A stretch of 64,000 bases of DNA from Nocardia pneumoniae NBRC 100136 (GCF_000308755.1 NZ_BAGF01000146.1:1-64000), one strand, 5' to 3'. Positions 17,431-27,321 are shown, numbered from the stretch's first letter. Program-made: numbers and translations. Notes: generated by a model from the letters alone, not told the origin.

Positions 17431-17447
17431 TCTGAATATTTTCTGAA
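17431..17447 (+). promoter_or_regulatory. Direct repeat pair TCTGAA-N5-TCTGAA, 11-bp period
   Basis: Both hexamers are perfect (17431-17436, 17442-17447). A weaker third unit (ATCTGT) follows one turn later at 17451. The site lies in the 333-bp gap between the minus-strand unit starting at 17291 and a possible plus-strand ORF at 17625. I see nothing else in this gap. Confidence 0.6.
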
Positions 17448-17624
17448 ATAATCTGTGTCGATCACGAATTGCACTTTCACGCCGATCACTCCGCGCGGGC
17501 ATAGCCGACGACTGTCACTGCGTGACCGCTTTGGCTCACCGCAGCAGTTCTGGCCTCTCCTGCTTCACCCCTGCCCGTCCCGGCGGCGTTGTGTCCGCCC
17601 TCACCGATCCCAGGAGGCCCGCGC

Positions 17625-18002
17625 ATGTCCGCGTCCGCCCCTGTCGTGCAGTCCCTCACCGTGGCGACTACGAGCGTCTCGACCACCACCTCGGCTTCGC
17701 CGGGGCCGCTCCCGCGAACTCCGATTCGGCGGTGCCGGATCGCTGGTGCGGTGACTACCCCCTGGCGGGGAGGAGCGCGGTGTGCTGCGGCTGCGCCCGG
17801 TCCCCGTAACCCACTAGACCGCGCAGCGCGCCGCCCGACCTTGAGCCCGCGCGGGCGCGTGCCCGCGTCCTGTCCGCACCACAACCGCGTTCCGGCGCGG
17901 CGACGTCACCACTCACCGGTGATGGCGCCGCGGCCCTATCGCTGGGAATTGGGAGGTCGTCCGCCCGTCGCGGGAGTGCGCACATTTCGGTCAGCTCGTT
18001 GA
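17625..18002 (+). CDS. Doubtful ORF with a strong ribosome-binding site
   Basis: AGGAGG (17612-17617) stands 7 bases before an ATG at 17625. The first ~30 codons (MSASAPVVQSLTVATTSVST, Ser/Thr-rich) have normal codon bias for this DNA, but later the frame becomes Arg/Pro-rich and looks non-coding, while another frame looks better. Either a short Ser/Thr-rich peptide gene that has suffered a frameshift, or the remnant of a longer gene. No homolog is recognised. The repeat pair at 17431 points towards it. Confidence 0.3.
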   Translation: MSASAPVVQSLTVATTSVSTTTSASPGPLPRTPIRRCRIAGAVTTPWRGGARCAAAAPGPRNPLDRAARRPTLSPRGRVPASCPHHNRVPARRRHHSPVMAPRPYRWELGGRPPVAGVRTFRSAR

Positions 18003-18146
18003 CCTGCGGCGTTAATTAGAAGACCCCCGTCTCCGCCGTCGGTCAGCGACCGCGGCCGGAGCCCAGAGCGTGGGGCAGGTCCAGTTGTCACCGCTCCGCG
18101 CAGCAACCCATTCGCGTGGCATCGTCCTGGGCTCTTCTCACCCCAT

Positions 18147-18674
18147 TCAGCGGACAGCCCGCAACCTGTTGATCAAGTTGTCTGTAGGGACCTTGATGCG
18201 TCGGTCAATGTGAGTCTGATGCCAGGCGGTCTTGTCGCGCACCCAGCAGTCGGTGGGTGTGATCGTGTACAGCCGGTGGGTGCCGCCCGGTTGGAACCGT
18301 GCCAGCGGCAGTCCGGAGAGGGCTTCCGCCCGCGTATCGGGATTGGGGAAACCTTTGGCGAGCAACTGCTCGTGGAGCCGAGGCGCCTCGTCGGCGGGGA
18401 CCCGAGTGCACCATCCGTGCATTTGCACGCTGTCGGTGACCTCGGGATCGGCGCCGAGATGCCACACGGTGGCAGCTACCTGCGGCTGGGCTTCGATGTG
18501 TCGGCTGTGCCGGGCGTCGAGTACCGATCCGAACAACAGTGTGCCGGTGTCGCTGACAACATATCTGACCGTCGCCACCCACGGTCCTGTCCGATCTGCC
18601 GGGTCGGAGGTGGCCAGCGTGAGGAACCGTGAGCGGGTGAGTAGAGTCACCGCGCGGTCGACCGTAGTGCACAT
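18147..18674 (-). CDS. Pyridoxamine 5'-phosphate oxidase-like protein
   Basis: 175 residues with the split-barrel flavin/F420-binding fold: RFLTLATSDPADRTGPWVATV near the start, then TLLFGSVLDARHSRHIEAQPQVAATVW, the family signature. Such proteins reduce or bind flavin or F420 in the cytosol; the substrate is unknown. The ATG at 18674 has AAGGA at the right distance; an ATG at 18683 is also possible. It stands alone, 105 bp downstream of the acyl-CoA oxidase-like gene and on the same strand, so co-transcription is possible. Confidence 0.8.
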   Translation of the reverse strand: MCTTVDRAVTLLTRSRFLTLATSDPADRTGPWVATVRYVVSDTGTLLFGSVLDARHSRHIEAQPQVAATVWHLGADPEVTDSVQMHGWCTRVPADEAPRLHEQLLAKGFPNPDTRAEALSGLPLARFQPGGTHRLYTITPTDCWVRDKTAWHQTHIDRRIKVPTDNLINRLRAVR

Positions 18675-18779
18675 TGCCCGCATCCTTGTTGAGGTCGATC
18701 GGGTGGTTGGCAGTGCCTGCCACGGTCTCGTTTGTGTTCGCGGCGACCGTCGGACAACTACCGTTATCGTGTCGTTGGG

Positions 18780-20555
18780 CTACCTGATGACACCTTCCCA
18801 GCGACCTGCGGTGAACAGCGAATCCGGGTACGTCTCGGTGGCAAGAGGAGCACGGATTATCTCGTCGGGCAGGCCAAAGGCATCGGTCAGTTCGGGAGCG
18901 TGCGGTTGTAGGCGCTCGCACACTGTGTTGATCGCATCCGGGATTTGCGCGAACGTGTCCGTGGCGAGTGATCCGTTGGCCAGGTGCCAGGCGAACGCTT
19001 CGGCCGGCCGTTGCAGGGCATAGAGCGCGCACAGCCAGCGCAGTGGCGCCTCCTCCGCCATATCCAGAAAACACTCCAGCGTCAGTCGGCTCAGATGGGC
19101 GTCGATCAGCGAGCGCCCGATCAAGAAGACGTCGTTGAACACACTGTGCTCGTCACCCCCGGCTTTCCGTGCGGTCCTGACACGCGCCACCAGTTCAGCA
19201 TGTACGGCACACTCGCGGATCGCTGCGAGCGAGCACCAGAATCGCGGATCGCACGGATCGGGGTCGACCCGCACTGGCTGTGGTGGCCGGTAGTGCTCCT
19301 CAGCGACCATCTCCCGGACCGCGATCATCGAGAGGAGTTCACCGTCGCCGGAGGCGGGATTGAGGATATGCGCGAGACCGTGGTACTCGGCGATCCGGTT
19401 CGACCCGAACAACCCGTGCGCCCCGCTGCGCCAGCTACACGCTGCGGCCACCCGCTCAACGTCGCGGGCGGCGGCCACCCGGACCAGACTGAGCGTGCGG
19501 TGAAACGCCTGTCCGGGCGCCCACGCCGAGTCCACAGTACGAGGATCGAGCGTGTCGAGCCATCCTGCTTTTGCCCGTTCCACCAGGGATGTCGTCGCAT
19601 AGACCGACGCGAGCGCGCCGAACAGCTCGTACTGCTGAAGCCGATAGTCCAGTACAGGTCGCTCTGCCTCCGAATCCCAGGACTGGGTGTGCCGACGGTG
19701 AGCGAAGCGCAACGCGACAGTGATTACTGCTCGACCAGTCGCGGCGGCGCGGACAGCGAGCGCAATCCAGGCATATCGACGCAATTGCAGCGTGCGCGCA
19801 TCGCGCCGAGCCTTGTCACCCACAACCTGCAGTGCGCCGTCCTCTGCGACGTCGACCTCGCTGCTGAGAAGGCATGCGCCCGGGACCCGAACCTTATCGA
19901 ACGAAATGATCGAGTAATCCATCGGGGAGTATGGCGATTCCGGCATCGGGCGGATGTCGATACCGGGCAGGACCGCGGTATCCGAACGTAGCGGCACCAG
20001 AAACGGGAATGTGCCGTGGTCGGTGTCGCCATCGAGCAACCGCGCAATAACCACACCATGCTTGGCCACCCCGGGCAAACTGTTGGCCGCCATGTACTTG
20101 CGCGCAGACGGGTCCGGCGTATGCAGCACGAAGTCTCCGCGCTCGCGGTCGAATCGGGCCTCGGTCTTCAACCGGGCGTGGCTGTTACCGTGACCGATCT
20201 CGGTGATTACAAACGTCCCGACCGCACGCAGGCTGTCCAGTTCGTCAATCATGTCGATCTGCTCGGAGTAATCGCCAGCGTGCTCGAAGATTGTGCCCAG
20301 GGTGTTGAAATGGTGGTTGGCCAGCAACATAGCCAACACCGGGCTGGCCACAGCGGCGCACTCGAGCAATTTAAGCAGCCTGGCTGGATCTTTGCGTAGG
20401 GAACGTGCGGTGTATCCGAGGTCATTGAGGAACTTCATCTGCCGGTATGCCAAGGCACACCTTTGTGCGTAGGTCTGCCCTTCCGGCAATTCGAACAGCT
20501 CGTGCCGAAATACTTTCATGAACTCACCAAACGAATCGGAAGTGTTGCGCAACAT
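18780..20555 (-). CDS. Acyl-CoA oxidase-like flavoprotein
   Basis: 591 residues. The acyl-CoA dehydrogenase/oxidase fold is visible: VGTFVITEIGHGNSHARLKT (FAD-binding middle domain, near residue 115), DYSIISFDKVRVPGACLLSS, and CSWRSGAHGLFGSNRIAEY near residue 385, where the family has its conserved G-G-x-G-Y region. The length and the C-terminal extension fit acyl-CoA oxidases better than dehydrogenases. It would oxidise an acyl-CoA at the alpha-beta bond with FAD and O2. The catalytic base cannot be placed with confidence. The nearby dead ketosynthase suggests a former lipid or polyketide locus. Confidence 0.82.
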   Translation of the reverse strand: MLRNTSDSFGEFMKVFRHELFELPEGQTYAQRCALAYRQMKFLNDLGYTARSLRKDPARLLKLLECAAVASPVLAMLLANHHFNTLGTIFEHAGDYSEQIDMIDELDSLRAVGTFVITEIGHGNSHARLKTEARFDRERGDFVLHTPDPSARKYMAANSLPGVAKHGVVIARLLDGDTDHGTFPFLVPLRSDTAVLPGIDIRPMPESPYSPMDYSIISFDKVRVPGACLLSSEVDVAEDGALQVVGDKARRDARTLQLRRYAWIALAVRAAATGRAVITVALRFAHRRHTQSWDSEAERPVLDYRLQQYELFGALASVYATTSLVERAKAGWLDTLDPRTVDSAWAPGQAFHRTLSLVRVAAARDVERVAAACSWRSGAHGLFGSNRIAEYHGLAHILNPASGDGELLSMIAVREMVAEEHYRPPQPVRVDPDPCDPRFWCSLAAIRECAVHAELVARVRTARKAGGDEHSVFNDVFLIGRSLIDAHLSRLTLECFLDMAEEAPLRWLCALYALQRPAEAFAWHLANGSLATDTFAQIPDAINTVCERLQPHAPELTDAFGLPDEIIRAPLATETYPDSLFTAGRWEGVIR

Positions 20556-20897
20556 AATGACCTTTCCCAGGGCGGAACCCCGAACTCAGGGGATAACATT
20601 TTCCCCGGGCAGCGAGTAACCGAGCGGTGCACCGTACCGCTGGAGAACAAGCGGTTCAATGTCGAAGTGGACAGGATACGGTCAGCGTCACAGTACACAA
20701 ATTCCCTCCGTTAATAGCCCGGCAGGGTGCGGAGGCTCAAGAAATCTAGCGCGATCTTCAGACCTTCTTCACTCCACCGTCGGCGGTCCGGAGTTCGACG
20801 ACAACCCGATCGCAACCCGGTCGCGCGCTCAGGGAGTACTGCACCGGTGCACACATCTACGTGGAAGCCGACCTCTTCGAGGCTCACATGGGGCCGA
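20556..20897 (-). other. Gap without recognisable gene
   Basis: About 340 bases between the acyl-CoA oxidase gene and the ketosynthase remnant. Short frames on both strands lack codon bias and ribosome-binding sites. It may hold more decayed polyketide-synthase sequence, but nothing can be identified. Confidence 0.4.
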
Positions 20898-21412
20898 TCA
20901 GTACTCCTGACTCGGCATGGCGATGATCGCCTGGGCATTTGTTCCCGAGAGCCCGAACGCTGAGACAGCAGCGTAGCGGATGCCGTCGTGAGATGGCCAC
21001 GGCTCCAGTGCGTTTGCGAGTATCAGGCCACCGGAACTCCAGTCCACCAGCTCGCTCGGGCGATCGGAGAAGAGAGACGGAACCGTCTGCCCCTTCATTC
21101 CGCAGAGTAGTACTTTAATGAGCCCAAGCATCCCTGCGGCGGCTGCGCATGACCGAGATTGGATTTCACCGATCCGAGCCGAGCCGAACGAGACATGGCC
21201 GGGGTGGAATCGTAGACCTTCTGTAGCGCGCCGATCTCGACGCAGTCACCGATGCTGATCCCTGCACCATGACCCTCGATCAGGCTCACGCGCTCAGGCT
21301 TTACGCCGACGATGTCCAGGCTGTGACGAAACAGTCGTTGCAGTGCGGCGATCCTACTTAAAGAACCCTGAATAACCCGACGATCACCTGCCGACAGGAC
21401 TCTCAAATACAT
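20898..21412 (-). pseudogene. Polyketide-synthase ketosynthase (KS) domain remnant
   Basis: Two minus-strand frames together give the C-terminal half of a KS domain. The first has RVSLIEGHGAGISIGDCVEI (catalytic His region, usually EAHGTGTPLGD) and LGSVKSNLGHAQPPQG (second His). Near 21110 the frame changes, and the second continues LIKVLLCGMKGQ to VSAFGLSGTNAQAII. The active-site Cys part and all other domains are absent. It cannot make an enzyme and marks a lost polyketide or fatty-acid locus. Confidence 0.85.
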
Positions 21413-21487
21413 ACGCCGGTGAATGACCGAGTTACAAGGCCGCGGTCAGCTGTCTGCGCATGGAATACGACGAGTTTGTCACCATCG

Positions 21488-23038
21488 TCAACCGCGGCGG
21501 CACATAGGGGTCCATGGAACGCGGAGCGGAGTCTCCGTCGGTGGTTGCCAAGCTTTCTTCATCAGGGCGATGAGTTCGGCGACCAGTTCAGGATGCTGCG
21601 CTGCGATATTGCGTGTCTCCCCGGGGTCCGCGTGGAGGTCGTAGAGCTCGGTAGTCCATGCATGGTCCGGAATGTGGTGGACCAACGGAGCGAGTTCGCC
21701 GATGCCGGGCTCGCAGAATCGGAGTGCTTTCCAGTGTCCTCGACGTATCGCCTGCCCCATGCGCGCGAGGTGCCCTTGGCCGGTCGGCCAGGTCCCTTCA
21801 CCGAGCGTGGAATTGAAGAAGAAGAGATAGTCGTGACTGTCCGGCTGATGCTGCCCGAACCATGTGCGGAGCACGGAGATACCGTCCACGTCGTCGGGCG
21901 GCGCTATCCCCGCGACGTCGGCGACGGTCGGGAGTAGGTCCCAGAAGGTCCAGGGTGCGTCGACGACCGTTCCCCTGCGTGAGGGCTCGGTCAACGCCGG
22001 AGACCAGACGATCGCAGGTACCCGGAGCCCGCCTTCGTACAGTGTTCCCTTGCCACCGCGGAACGGGCCGTTGATCCGAAAAGACTCGTCCTTGTGCTCG
22101 CCTCGGCAGATCAACTCGTCGGTGAGGCACGACCGCGCCCCGTTGTCGCTGGTGAACAAGATGATCGTATCCTCGGCCAGTCCGAAGCGCTCCAATGTCG
22201 CCGATACCTGTCCGACGTAATGGTCGAGACGAGTGATCGAGGCCGCCCATGCCTTTTCCAGTGGAGACCACGGACGATCCTCATACGGACGGGCGGACGG
22301 GGGCTGGTGTGGCGCGTGGGGAAGGTTATGCGAGAGGTACAGGAAGAACGGCCGACCGCGATGGCGTTCGATGAAATCGAGGCCGCGCTGGTTGATCAGG
22401 TCCGGAGCGAAGATCGCGCGGCCGTCGTCTCGGTTGGCCGGGATGTCGTAGCGGTCGAAATTCTCCCACAGGTAGTCGGGGTACTTCCTGTTTGCGTGCG
22501 CGTGGGACAGCTGTCCGAAGAACTCGTCGAAGCCGCGGCGGACAGGGTGGCTCGGGCTGTCGGACGAGCCGCTGGCGGGCTCAAGTCCGAGTTGCCCGGT
22601 CAGGGGACCGAAGCCCCACTTGCCGAACACTCCGGTCGTGTAACCGGCGGCGCGCAGCACATCACCGATGGTGATGTCACCGGGACGGAGATCGCTTTCG
22701 ATCGTTCCGCCGCGATGGGGACCGTGGCCGGTGTGAAGCCCGGTCAGCAGACAGGCACGAGACGGGGCACAGAACGGGGCACCTGCGTAGCAGTCGGTGA
22801 AACGGATTCCCTCCGCCGCGAGCCGGTCCAGGTTGGGGGTTTCGATCCGTACCTGCCCGGCTCCGATCTCGCCGTAGCCGAGGTCGTCAGCAAGGATGAT
22901 CACGATGTTCGGGGGACGACCGTCGCATGCGACTATGTCGGCCACAGCGTTGGTAGCGCTGCGCACGCTGCCGCTCACGCACGCTCCGGCGACAATGCCG
23001 ATAGTTGCCATTAGCCGGCGGCGGCTCATTGTGATCAC
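21488..23038 (-). CDS. Arylsulfatase-type sulfatase, Tat-exported
   Basis: 516 residues from a GTG at 23038 that has AGGAG 9 bases upstream. The N-terminus SRRRLMATIGIVAGACV is a twin-arginine signal. The sulfatase signature FCAPSRACLLTGLHTGH places the Cys that is converted to formylglycine near residue 90. NIVIILADDLGYGE supplies the metal-binding Asp pair and ILFTSDNGA the later D-N pair. It hydrolyses a sulfate ester outside the membrane; the substrate is unknown. Last gene of the operon, 79 bp after the previous sulfatase. It resembles the product of 25645-27321 more than that of 23118-24695. Confidence 0.93.
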   Translation of the reverse strand: MITMSRRRLMATIGIVAGACVSGSVRSATNAVADIVACDGRPPNIVIILADDLGYGEIGAGQVRIETPNLDRLAAEGIRFTDCYAGAPFCAPSRACLLTGLHTGHGPHRGGTIESDLRPGDITIGDVLRAAGYTTGVFGKWGFGPLTGQLGLEPASGSSDSPSHPVRRGFDEFFGQLSHAHANRKYPDYLWENFDRYDIPANRDDGRAIFAPDLINQRGLDFIERHRGRPFFLYLSHNLPHAPHQPPSARPYEDRPWSPLEKAWAASITRLDHYVGQVSATLERFGLAEDTIILFTSDNGARSCLTDELICRGEHKDESFRINGPFRGGKGTLYEGGLRVPAIVWSPALTEPSRRGTVVDAPWTFWDLLPTVADVAGIAPPDDVDGISVLRTWFGQHQPDSHDYLFFFNSTLGEGTWPTGQGHLARMGQAIRRGHWKALRFCEPGIGELAPLVHHIPDHAWTTELYDLHADPGETRNIAAQHPELVAELIALMKKAWQPPTETPLRVPWTPMCRRG

Positions 23039-23117
23039 GCCAGGTAACTCCTCGTCCTGCACGGTCTGTTCGGGATTGCCACTTATCGACGGATGCCTTG
23101 CACAGCGCTGCGATGGT

Positions 23118-24695
23118 TCAAGGCAGCTCGACTATGCGCCGGCACGTAATTCCCACGCACGTAGTCATGGCGTCCTGTTCGCGCTTCAAGGCGTTCTTCT
23201 CGCGTACGTAGGCAGCATCGAGCGCCAGATTGTGTAATTCGTCGGGATCCTCGGCGAGGTGATAGAGCTCTTCTTCACCGGTGTCCGTATGAAGGACATA
23301 TTTCCAGCTCCTGGTGCGCACGGCGGAGTAGTGGGTGCTCGGTTCACTCGAATCTCCGCCCAGCAAGCTCCGGATCGGGGCATTGGCGCCGGCCGGTCGG
23401 CCGGTGTCAAGTTCGAATCCGAGAACGCGCTGGGAGCCATAGCTCGCGTCGGCAGCGAACGGCAACAGTGACCAGCCATCGAGCGGCCGCGTCGGCACCG
23501 CAGCAGCGAGATCGACGAAGGTCGCCGTCAGATCCAGGTTGTAGACCGGCTGCTCGCGCGTTGTACCGGCAGGGAAGCCCGGGCCACGGACGAGCAGGGG
23601 GACACGGCTGGAAGGCTCGTAGTGCACTGTTTTCGTGCGTGAGTAGCGATGTTCTCCCAGCGTCCAACCATTGTCGGCGGTGAAAACGAAGACCGTGTCA
23701 TCGAGTCGGTCCGTTCGGTGCAGCGCGTCATAGATTGTCGCGATGTTCTCATCGAGCGCTTGCAGCGCCGCCAGGCGCGCGCGGTTGTTGGCAGTGGTGG
23801 TCTGTATCTCCTCGACGCTCAATCGTGGCCGGTCACGGACTTCGGCCGGCTTGCTGGATGCGTCGGCCTCGTCGAAGCTCGGAGGTGCCGGAAGCGGTTC
23901 GTCGGCGAAGAGACCTCGATGACGTGGCGCCGGATCGGGGTGGTCGCGCGTCATGATTCCCTCGGTGAGGGGCTCTTGTTGCAGCGGCCAGACCGCCTCG
24001 TCGTGCGGCGTATTGGGGGCCAGGGTCAGAAACAACGGTTGCGGATTATCGCGCTGGGTTTCGATCACACGCACGGCGTGTTCGGTGAGGACATCGGACT
24101 TGTAGTGGTCCGGTCCGGGGAAGTGCTCCAGGTGCCCGTTGTTGTTGGCGAGAAAGTCGAAATATGCGTTGGTTGAGGGATCGACCAGGGCGAACCAGTC
24201 GTCGTAACCGGGCGGGACGTATGTCGGGCCGGTCCACTGATCGCCCGACCCGGTCCGGGCCAGTGGTGTCGTCAGCCCGTAACCGTTGATGTGTTTCCCG
24301 ACGTGACTGGTGTAGTAGCCGGATTCGCGCAGCCATGTCGGCAGCGAGTTGGCCAGGTCTACATCGACAAAGCTGCCGCCGGCGCCGAGTTCATGGTTGT
24401 GTGTCATTGCGCCGGTGAAGAAACCGGTTCGCGAAGGCGCACACAGCGGTGAGGACACGAGGCTGGTGCTGAAGGTCGTACCTTGCTCACCGAGCAGCTC
24501 GCGGGTCCGGGGCATCACGCGCAGGTCGTCGTAGCGGAGATCGTCGGCCATCACCATGATGATGTCCGGCTTCGAGCCAGGCACCATCGATGGGTCTTCC
24601 GCCTGTGCGTGAGCTTGTCGCAGGTCACCGGTCAGGGACGCCGCGAGGGCGATGATCCCGGCGAATGCCATACGGGTAGTACGCGCGGTCTTCAT
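23118..24695 (-). CDS. Sulfatase, Sec-exported
   Basis: 525 residues. The start is the ATG at 24695 that overlaps the FGE stop (TGATG). A Sec signal peptide (AFAGIIALAASLTGDLRQAHA) is followed by the metal site DIIMVMADDLRYDDL and LCAPSRTGFFTGAMTHNH with the modifiable Cys near residue 85. FVFTADNGWTLGEHR is the second metal/substrate region. This form, with GKHINGYG and many loops, resembles the N-acetylglucosamine-6-sulfatase/iduronate-sulfatase branch, so a sulfated sugar is a reasonable guess. It uses a different export route from its two neighbours. Confidence 0.92.
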   Translation of the reverse strand: MKTARTTRMAFAGIIALAASLTGDLRQAHAQAEDPSMVPGSKPDIIMVMADDLRYDDLRVMPRTRELLGEQGTTFSTSLVSSPLCAPSRTGFFTGAMTHNHELGAGGSFVDVDLANSLPTWLRESGYYTSHVGKHINGYGLTTPLARTGSGDQWTGPTYVPPGYDDWFALVDPSTNAYFDFLANNNGHLEHFPGPDHYKSDVLTEHAVRVIETQRDNPQPLFLTLAPNTPHDEAVWPLQQEPLTEGIMTRDHPDPAPRHRGLFADEPLPAPPSFDEADASSKPAEVRDRPRLSVEEIQTTTANNRARLAALQALDENIATIYDALHRTDRLDDTVFVFTADNGWTLGEHRYSRTKTVHYEPSSRVPLLVRGPGFPAGTTREQPVYNLDLTATFVDLAAAVPTRPLDGWSLLPFAADASYGSQRVLGFELDTGRPAGANAPIRSLLGGDSSEPSTHYSAVRTRSWKYVLHTDTGEEELYHLAEDPDELHNLALDAAYVREKNALKREQDAMTTCVGITCRRIVELP

Positions 24696-25645
24696 CACAG
24701 ATCTACCACGCAGCGAAAACCGATATTGCCCGTCGAATCGTCGTGGCGGCTGTGGTCACGGGCCGACACCCGATAGCGATTGCAGTAGGAAGCGTGACAC
24801 AGGTAGGAGCCGCCCCTGCGCACCCGCTGGTCGTCGAAGTGCCCTCCGGACCCCCACCGATCAGCTGTCCACTCCCAAACATTTCCGGTCATCTCGTACA
24901 GCCCGTATCCGTTGGGAGGGTACGTCTTGATCGGCGCTGTGCCGAAATAGCCATCGTTCACAGAGTTGGCCTCAGGAAATGTTCCCTGCCAAATATTCAT
25001 GCGCCACCGGCCGTCGGGGCACAGGTCGTCACCCCACGGATAGTTCATCCCGACCAGGCCGCCTCGCGCGGCGTACTCCCACTCCTCCTCGGTCGGCAGG
25101 CGCTTGCCGGCCCACTCGCAATATGCCTGTGCGTCGTTCCAAGAAACGTGCACCACAGGGTGATTCGGCCGCTCTCCGATCCCCGACCCCGGCCCTTCCG
25201 GCGCCTTCCAGTAGGCACCGTCGACCACACGCCACCACGGTGCGGCCGTCGGTCGCCGCAGGCTGTGACGGGCGACGGTCTGTGAAAGGAGACCGCCGAA
25301 GACGAAGGACCACCCGTACCGCTCGGCCTCGGTCACATATCCCGTCTGCTTGACGAACAGTGCGAATCGCCGGTTGGTCACCGCGGTGTCATCGATCGCG
25401 AACGGCGCCACCGAGACTTCCCGCACCGGCCCCTCGCCCTCACCCGGATTGGCCAGTGGGCCGTCCGACCCCATCAGGAAGCGGCCGCCGGGCAGGGTGC
25501 GCATGCCGCGCAGTTCCGCTCGCCGGGGGGCCGGAGAACCGGTTGGTCGACGTGACGCGGCATCGAGTCGCTCGCTCCCGCGGTTCGGTGCACAGCAGCT
25601 CCCGCCGCTCGGGCGGCCGTTGGGCGCCATCGGGAACGACGCCAT
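24695..25645 (-). CDS. Formylglycine-generating enzyme (sulfatase-modifying factor)
   Basis: 316 residues. It oxidises the Cys in C-x-P-x-R of sulfatases to formylglycine in the cytosol before export. The family landmarks are RTLPGGRFLMGSDG near residue 50, HPVVHVSWNDAQAYCEWAG, RLPTEEEWEYAARGG and GNVWEWTADRW. The active-site Cys pair is GGSYLCHASYCNRYRV at residues 283 and 288. The ATG at 25645 overlaps the stop of the upstream sulfatase (TGATG) and has AGGAG 7 bases before it. Its stop overlaps the next start in the same way, so the genes are strictly coupled. Its targets are almost surely the three adjacent sulfatases. Confidence 0.95.
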   Translation of the reverse strand: MASFPMAPNGRPSGGSCCAPNRGSERLDAASRRPTGSPAPRRAELRGMRTLPGGRFLMGSDGPLANPGEGEGPVREVSVAPFAIDDTAVTNRRFALFVKQTGYVTEAERYGWSFVFGGLLSQTVARHSLRRPTAAPWWRVVDGAYWKAPEGPGSGIGERPNHPVVHVSWNDAQAYCEWAGKRLPTEEEWEYAARGGLVGMNYPWGDDLCPDGRWRMNIWQGTFPEANSVNDGYFGTAPIKTYPPNGYGLYEMTGNVWEWTADRWGSGGHFDDQRVRRGGSYLCHASYCNRYRVSARDHSRHDDSTGNIGFRCVVDL

Positions 25646-27321
25646 CACCGCGCTCCTACAGGACTCGCGGGCCACGCGGTCCGCCCGGCCGGTGTCGATG
25701 TCCAGCCGGCTTCCATCAATCCCACCAGCTCCTCGACCACATCGGGCTGTGCAACCGCAACATCCCGCGTTTCACCAATGTCTGTGGCGAGGTCATACAA
25801 CTCCACTGTCCACTGTGCGGCGGGGAGCCCATGAATCACATCGGGATCCACGATCTCGATCCGTTCACCCGGCAACCCGGCGAGGGTGATCGCCTCGGCG
25901 GGCACCTCGACCGAGGGGAACGGTGTGAACCGGATGGCTTTCCAGCGTCCGCACCGAACCGCTTCGGAGGCGGTCGGTAGATGCCGCGCCCCCAACTCGG
26001 TGTGCGCCGCGCGCGAGGCTCCGGTAACGCCGGCGAGAAAGCCCAACCGGTACCAGAGCAGTGGTCGACGCACGTCCGGTTGCTCATAACCCAGCCATCC
26101 CATTCTCATCGAGATTCCGTCGATATCATCTGGCGGAACGATTCCCGCGAAGTCGGCGAGTGTCGGAAGGACATCCCAGAACGCCCACGGGGTGGGGTCG
26201 ACACGGCCGCCGCGGGCCCCGATCAGTCCTGGCGACCAGACGATGGTCGGCACACGGATTCCACCCTCGTAGAGATTGGCCTTGTAGCCCCGCAGCGGCC
26301 CGTTGCTGTCGAAGAAATCGGGGTCATGCCATCGGCCCGAATCCTCACCACGGCCTTCGGGTCCGCCGCCGACGTCGTGGGGACCGTTGTCGCTGGACAA
26401 CACCACTACCGTGGTCGCATCGAGCTCATGCTGGCGCAGAGTCGCCACAACGTCTCCGACATAGCGATCGAGCAGGGTGACTCGCGCCGCGTGCCATTTC
26501 TCGCCTTCCGGCCACGGGCTCGCGGTATACGGCGAGGTAGCGGGCGCGTTGCTCGGCGCATGCACCAGGTTGTGTGCCAAGTACAGCGCGAAAGGCTGGT
26601 TCCTGTGGCGTTCGATGAACTCGACAGCACGCTGGTTGAGCAGGTCGGGACCGAATACTCGCTGCGCGGCCGGCCCGTTGGGCGTGTTCTGGGCGATCTC
26701 GATCCGACGATCGTTCTCCCACAGATGATCCGGATAGAAGTCGTGCGCCGCGGTATGGGTGAGATAGCCGAAGAACTCGTCGAATCCCTTCGAGTTCGGG
26801 TGGCTCGGATTCCCGGCATCCTCGTCACGCGTCATCCCCCACTTGCCGACCATGCCGGTCCGGTAGCCGGCCGCCTGTAATACCTGCGCGAATGTGACGT
26901 CTTGGGGCTGCAATTCATGGAGATCGCCTTGCTCGCGAATCCGGCTGTGCCCGGTATGCATGCCCGTGAGCAGCGCGCACCGCGACGGCGCGCACATCGG
27001 GCCACCGGCGTAGCAGTCGGTGAATCGGATTCCTTCACCGGCGAGACGATCCAGGTTCGGCGTCGCGATCCGCTGCTGGCCGAACGACCCGAGTTCTCCA
27101 TAGCCGAGATCGTCGGCAATGATGATGACGAAGTTCGGAGGGCGGCCGACGGCGGCCGAATCTCGGTCTGCGGCAGCTACTCCGGACGACCCGCCCACCC
27201 ACCATCCAGCACCCGCGAGCCCTGCGGCCGCCAGGAGGCGTCGGCGGGAAAGCGACCCGGGAGCACGTATCGATCGCGGCCCATGTTCTCGCTCGATCGG
27301 AGTCTCATTCGCTCTGTACAC
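25645..27321 (-). CDS. Arylsulfatase-type sulfatase, Tat-exported
   Basis: 558 residues from the GTG at 27321 (AAGGAG 7 bases upstream). The Tat signal is SLSRRRLLAAAGLAGAGWWV. NFVIIIADDLGYGEL gives the metal Asp pair, MCAPSRCALLTGMHTGH the formylglycine Cys near residue 110, and VVLSSDNGPHDVGGG the later metal residues. An in-frame start at 27402 exists but has no ribosome-binding site and would bury the signal peptide. The gene begins inside the small secreted-peptide gene (17-bp overlap) and ends in the FGE start. Cytosolic modification followed by Tat export of the folded enzyme is consistent with the FGE next door. Confidence 0.93.
   Translation of the reverse strand: MYRANETPIEREHGPRSIRAPGSLSRRRLLAAAGLAGAGWWVGGSSGVAAADRDSAAVGRPPNFVIIIADDLGYGELGSFGQQRIATPNLDRLAGEGIRFTDCYAGGPMCAPSRCALLTGMHTGHSRIREQGDLHELQPQDVTFAQVLQAAGYRTGMVGKWGMTRDEDAGNPSHPNSKGFDEFFGYLTHTAAHDFYPDHLWENDRRIEIAQNTPNGPAAQRVFGPDLLNQRAVEFIERHRNQPFALYLAHNLVHAPSNAPATSPYTASPWPEGEKWHAARVTLLDRYVGDVVATLRQHELDATTVVVLSSDNGPHDVGGGPEGRGEDSGRWHDPDFFDSNGPLRGYKANLYEGGIRVPTIVWSPGLIGARGGRVDPTPWAFWDVLPTLADFAGIVPPDDIDGISMRMGWLGYEQPDVRRPLLWYRLGFLAGVTGASRAAHTELGARHLPTASEAVRCGRWKAIRFTPFPSVEVPAEAITLAGLPGERIEIVDPDVIHGLPAAQWTVELYDLATDIGETRDVAVAQPDVVEELVGLMEAGWTSTPAGRTAWPASPVGAR

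Noticed and set aside
17486..17884. Minus-strand 132-residue ORF
   Set aside because: Arg/Gly/Ala-rich composition typical of a shadow frame in high-GC DNA; no ribosome-binding site or domain.
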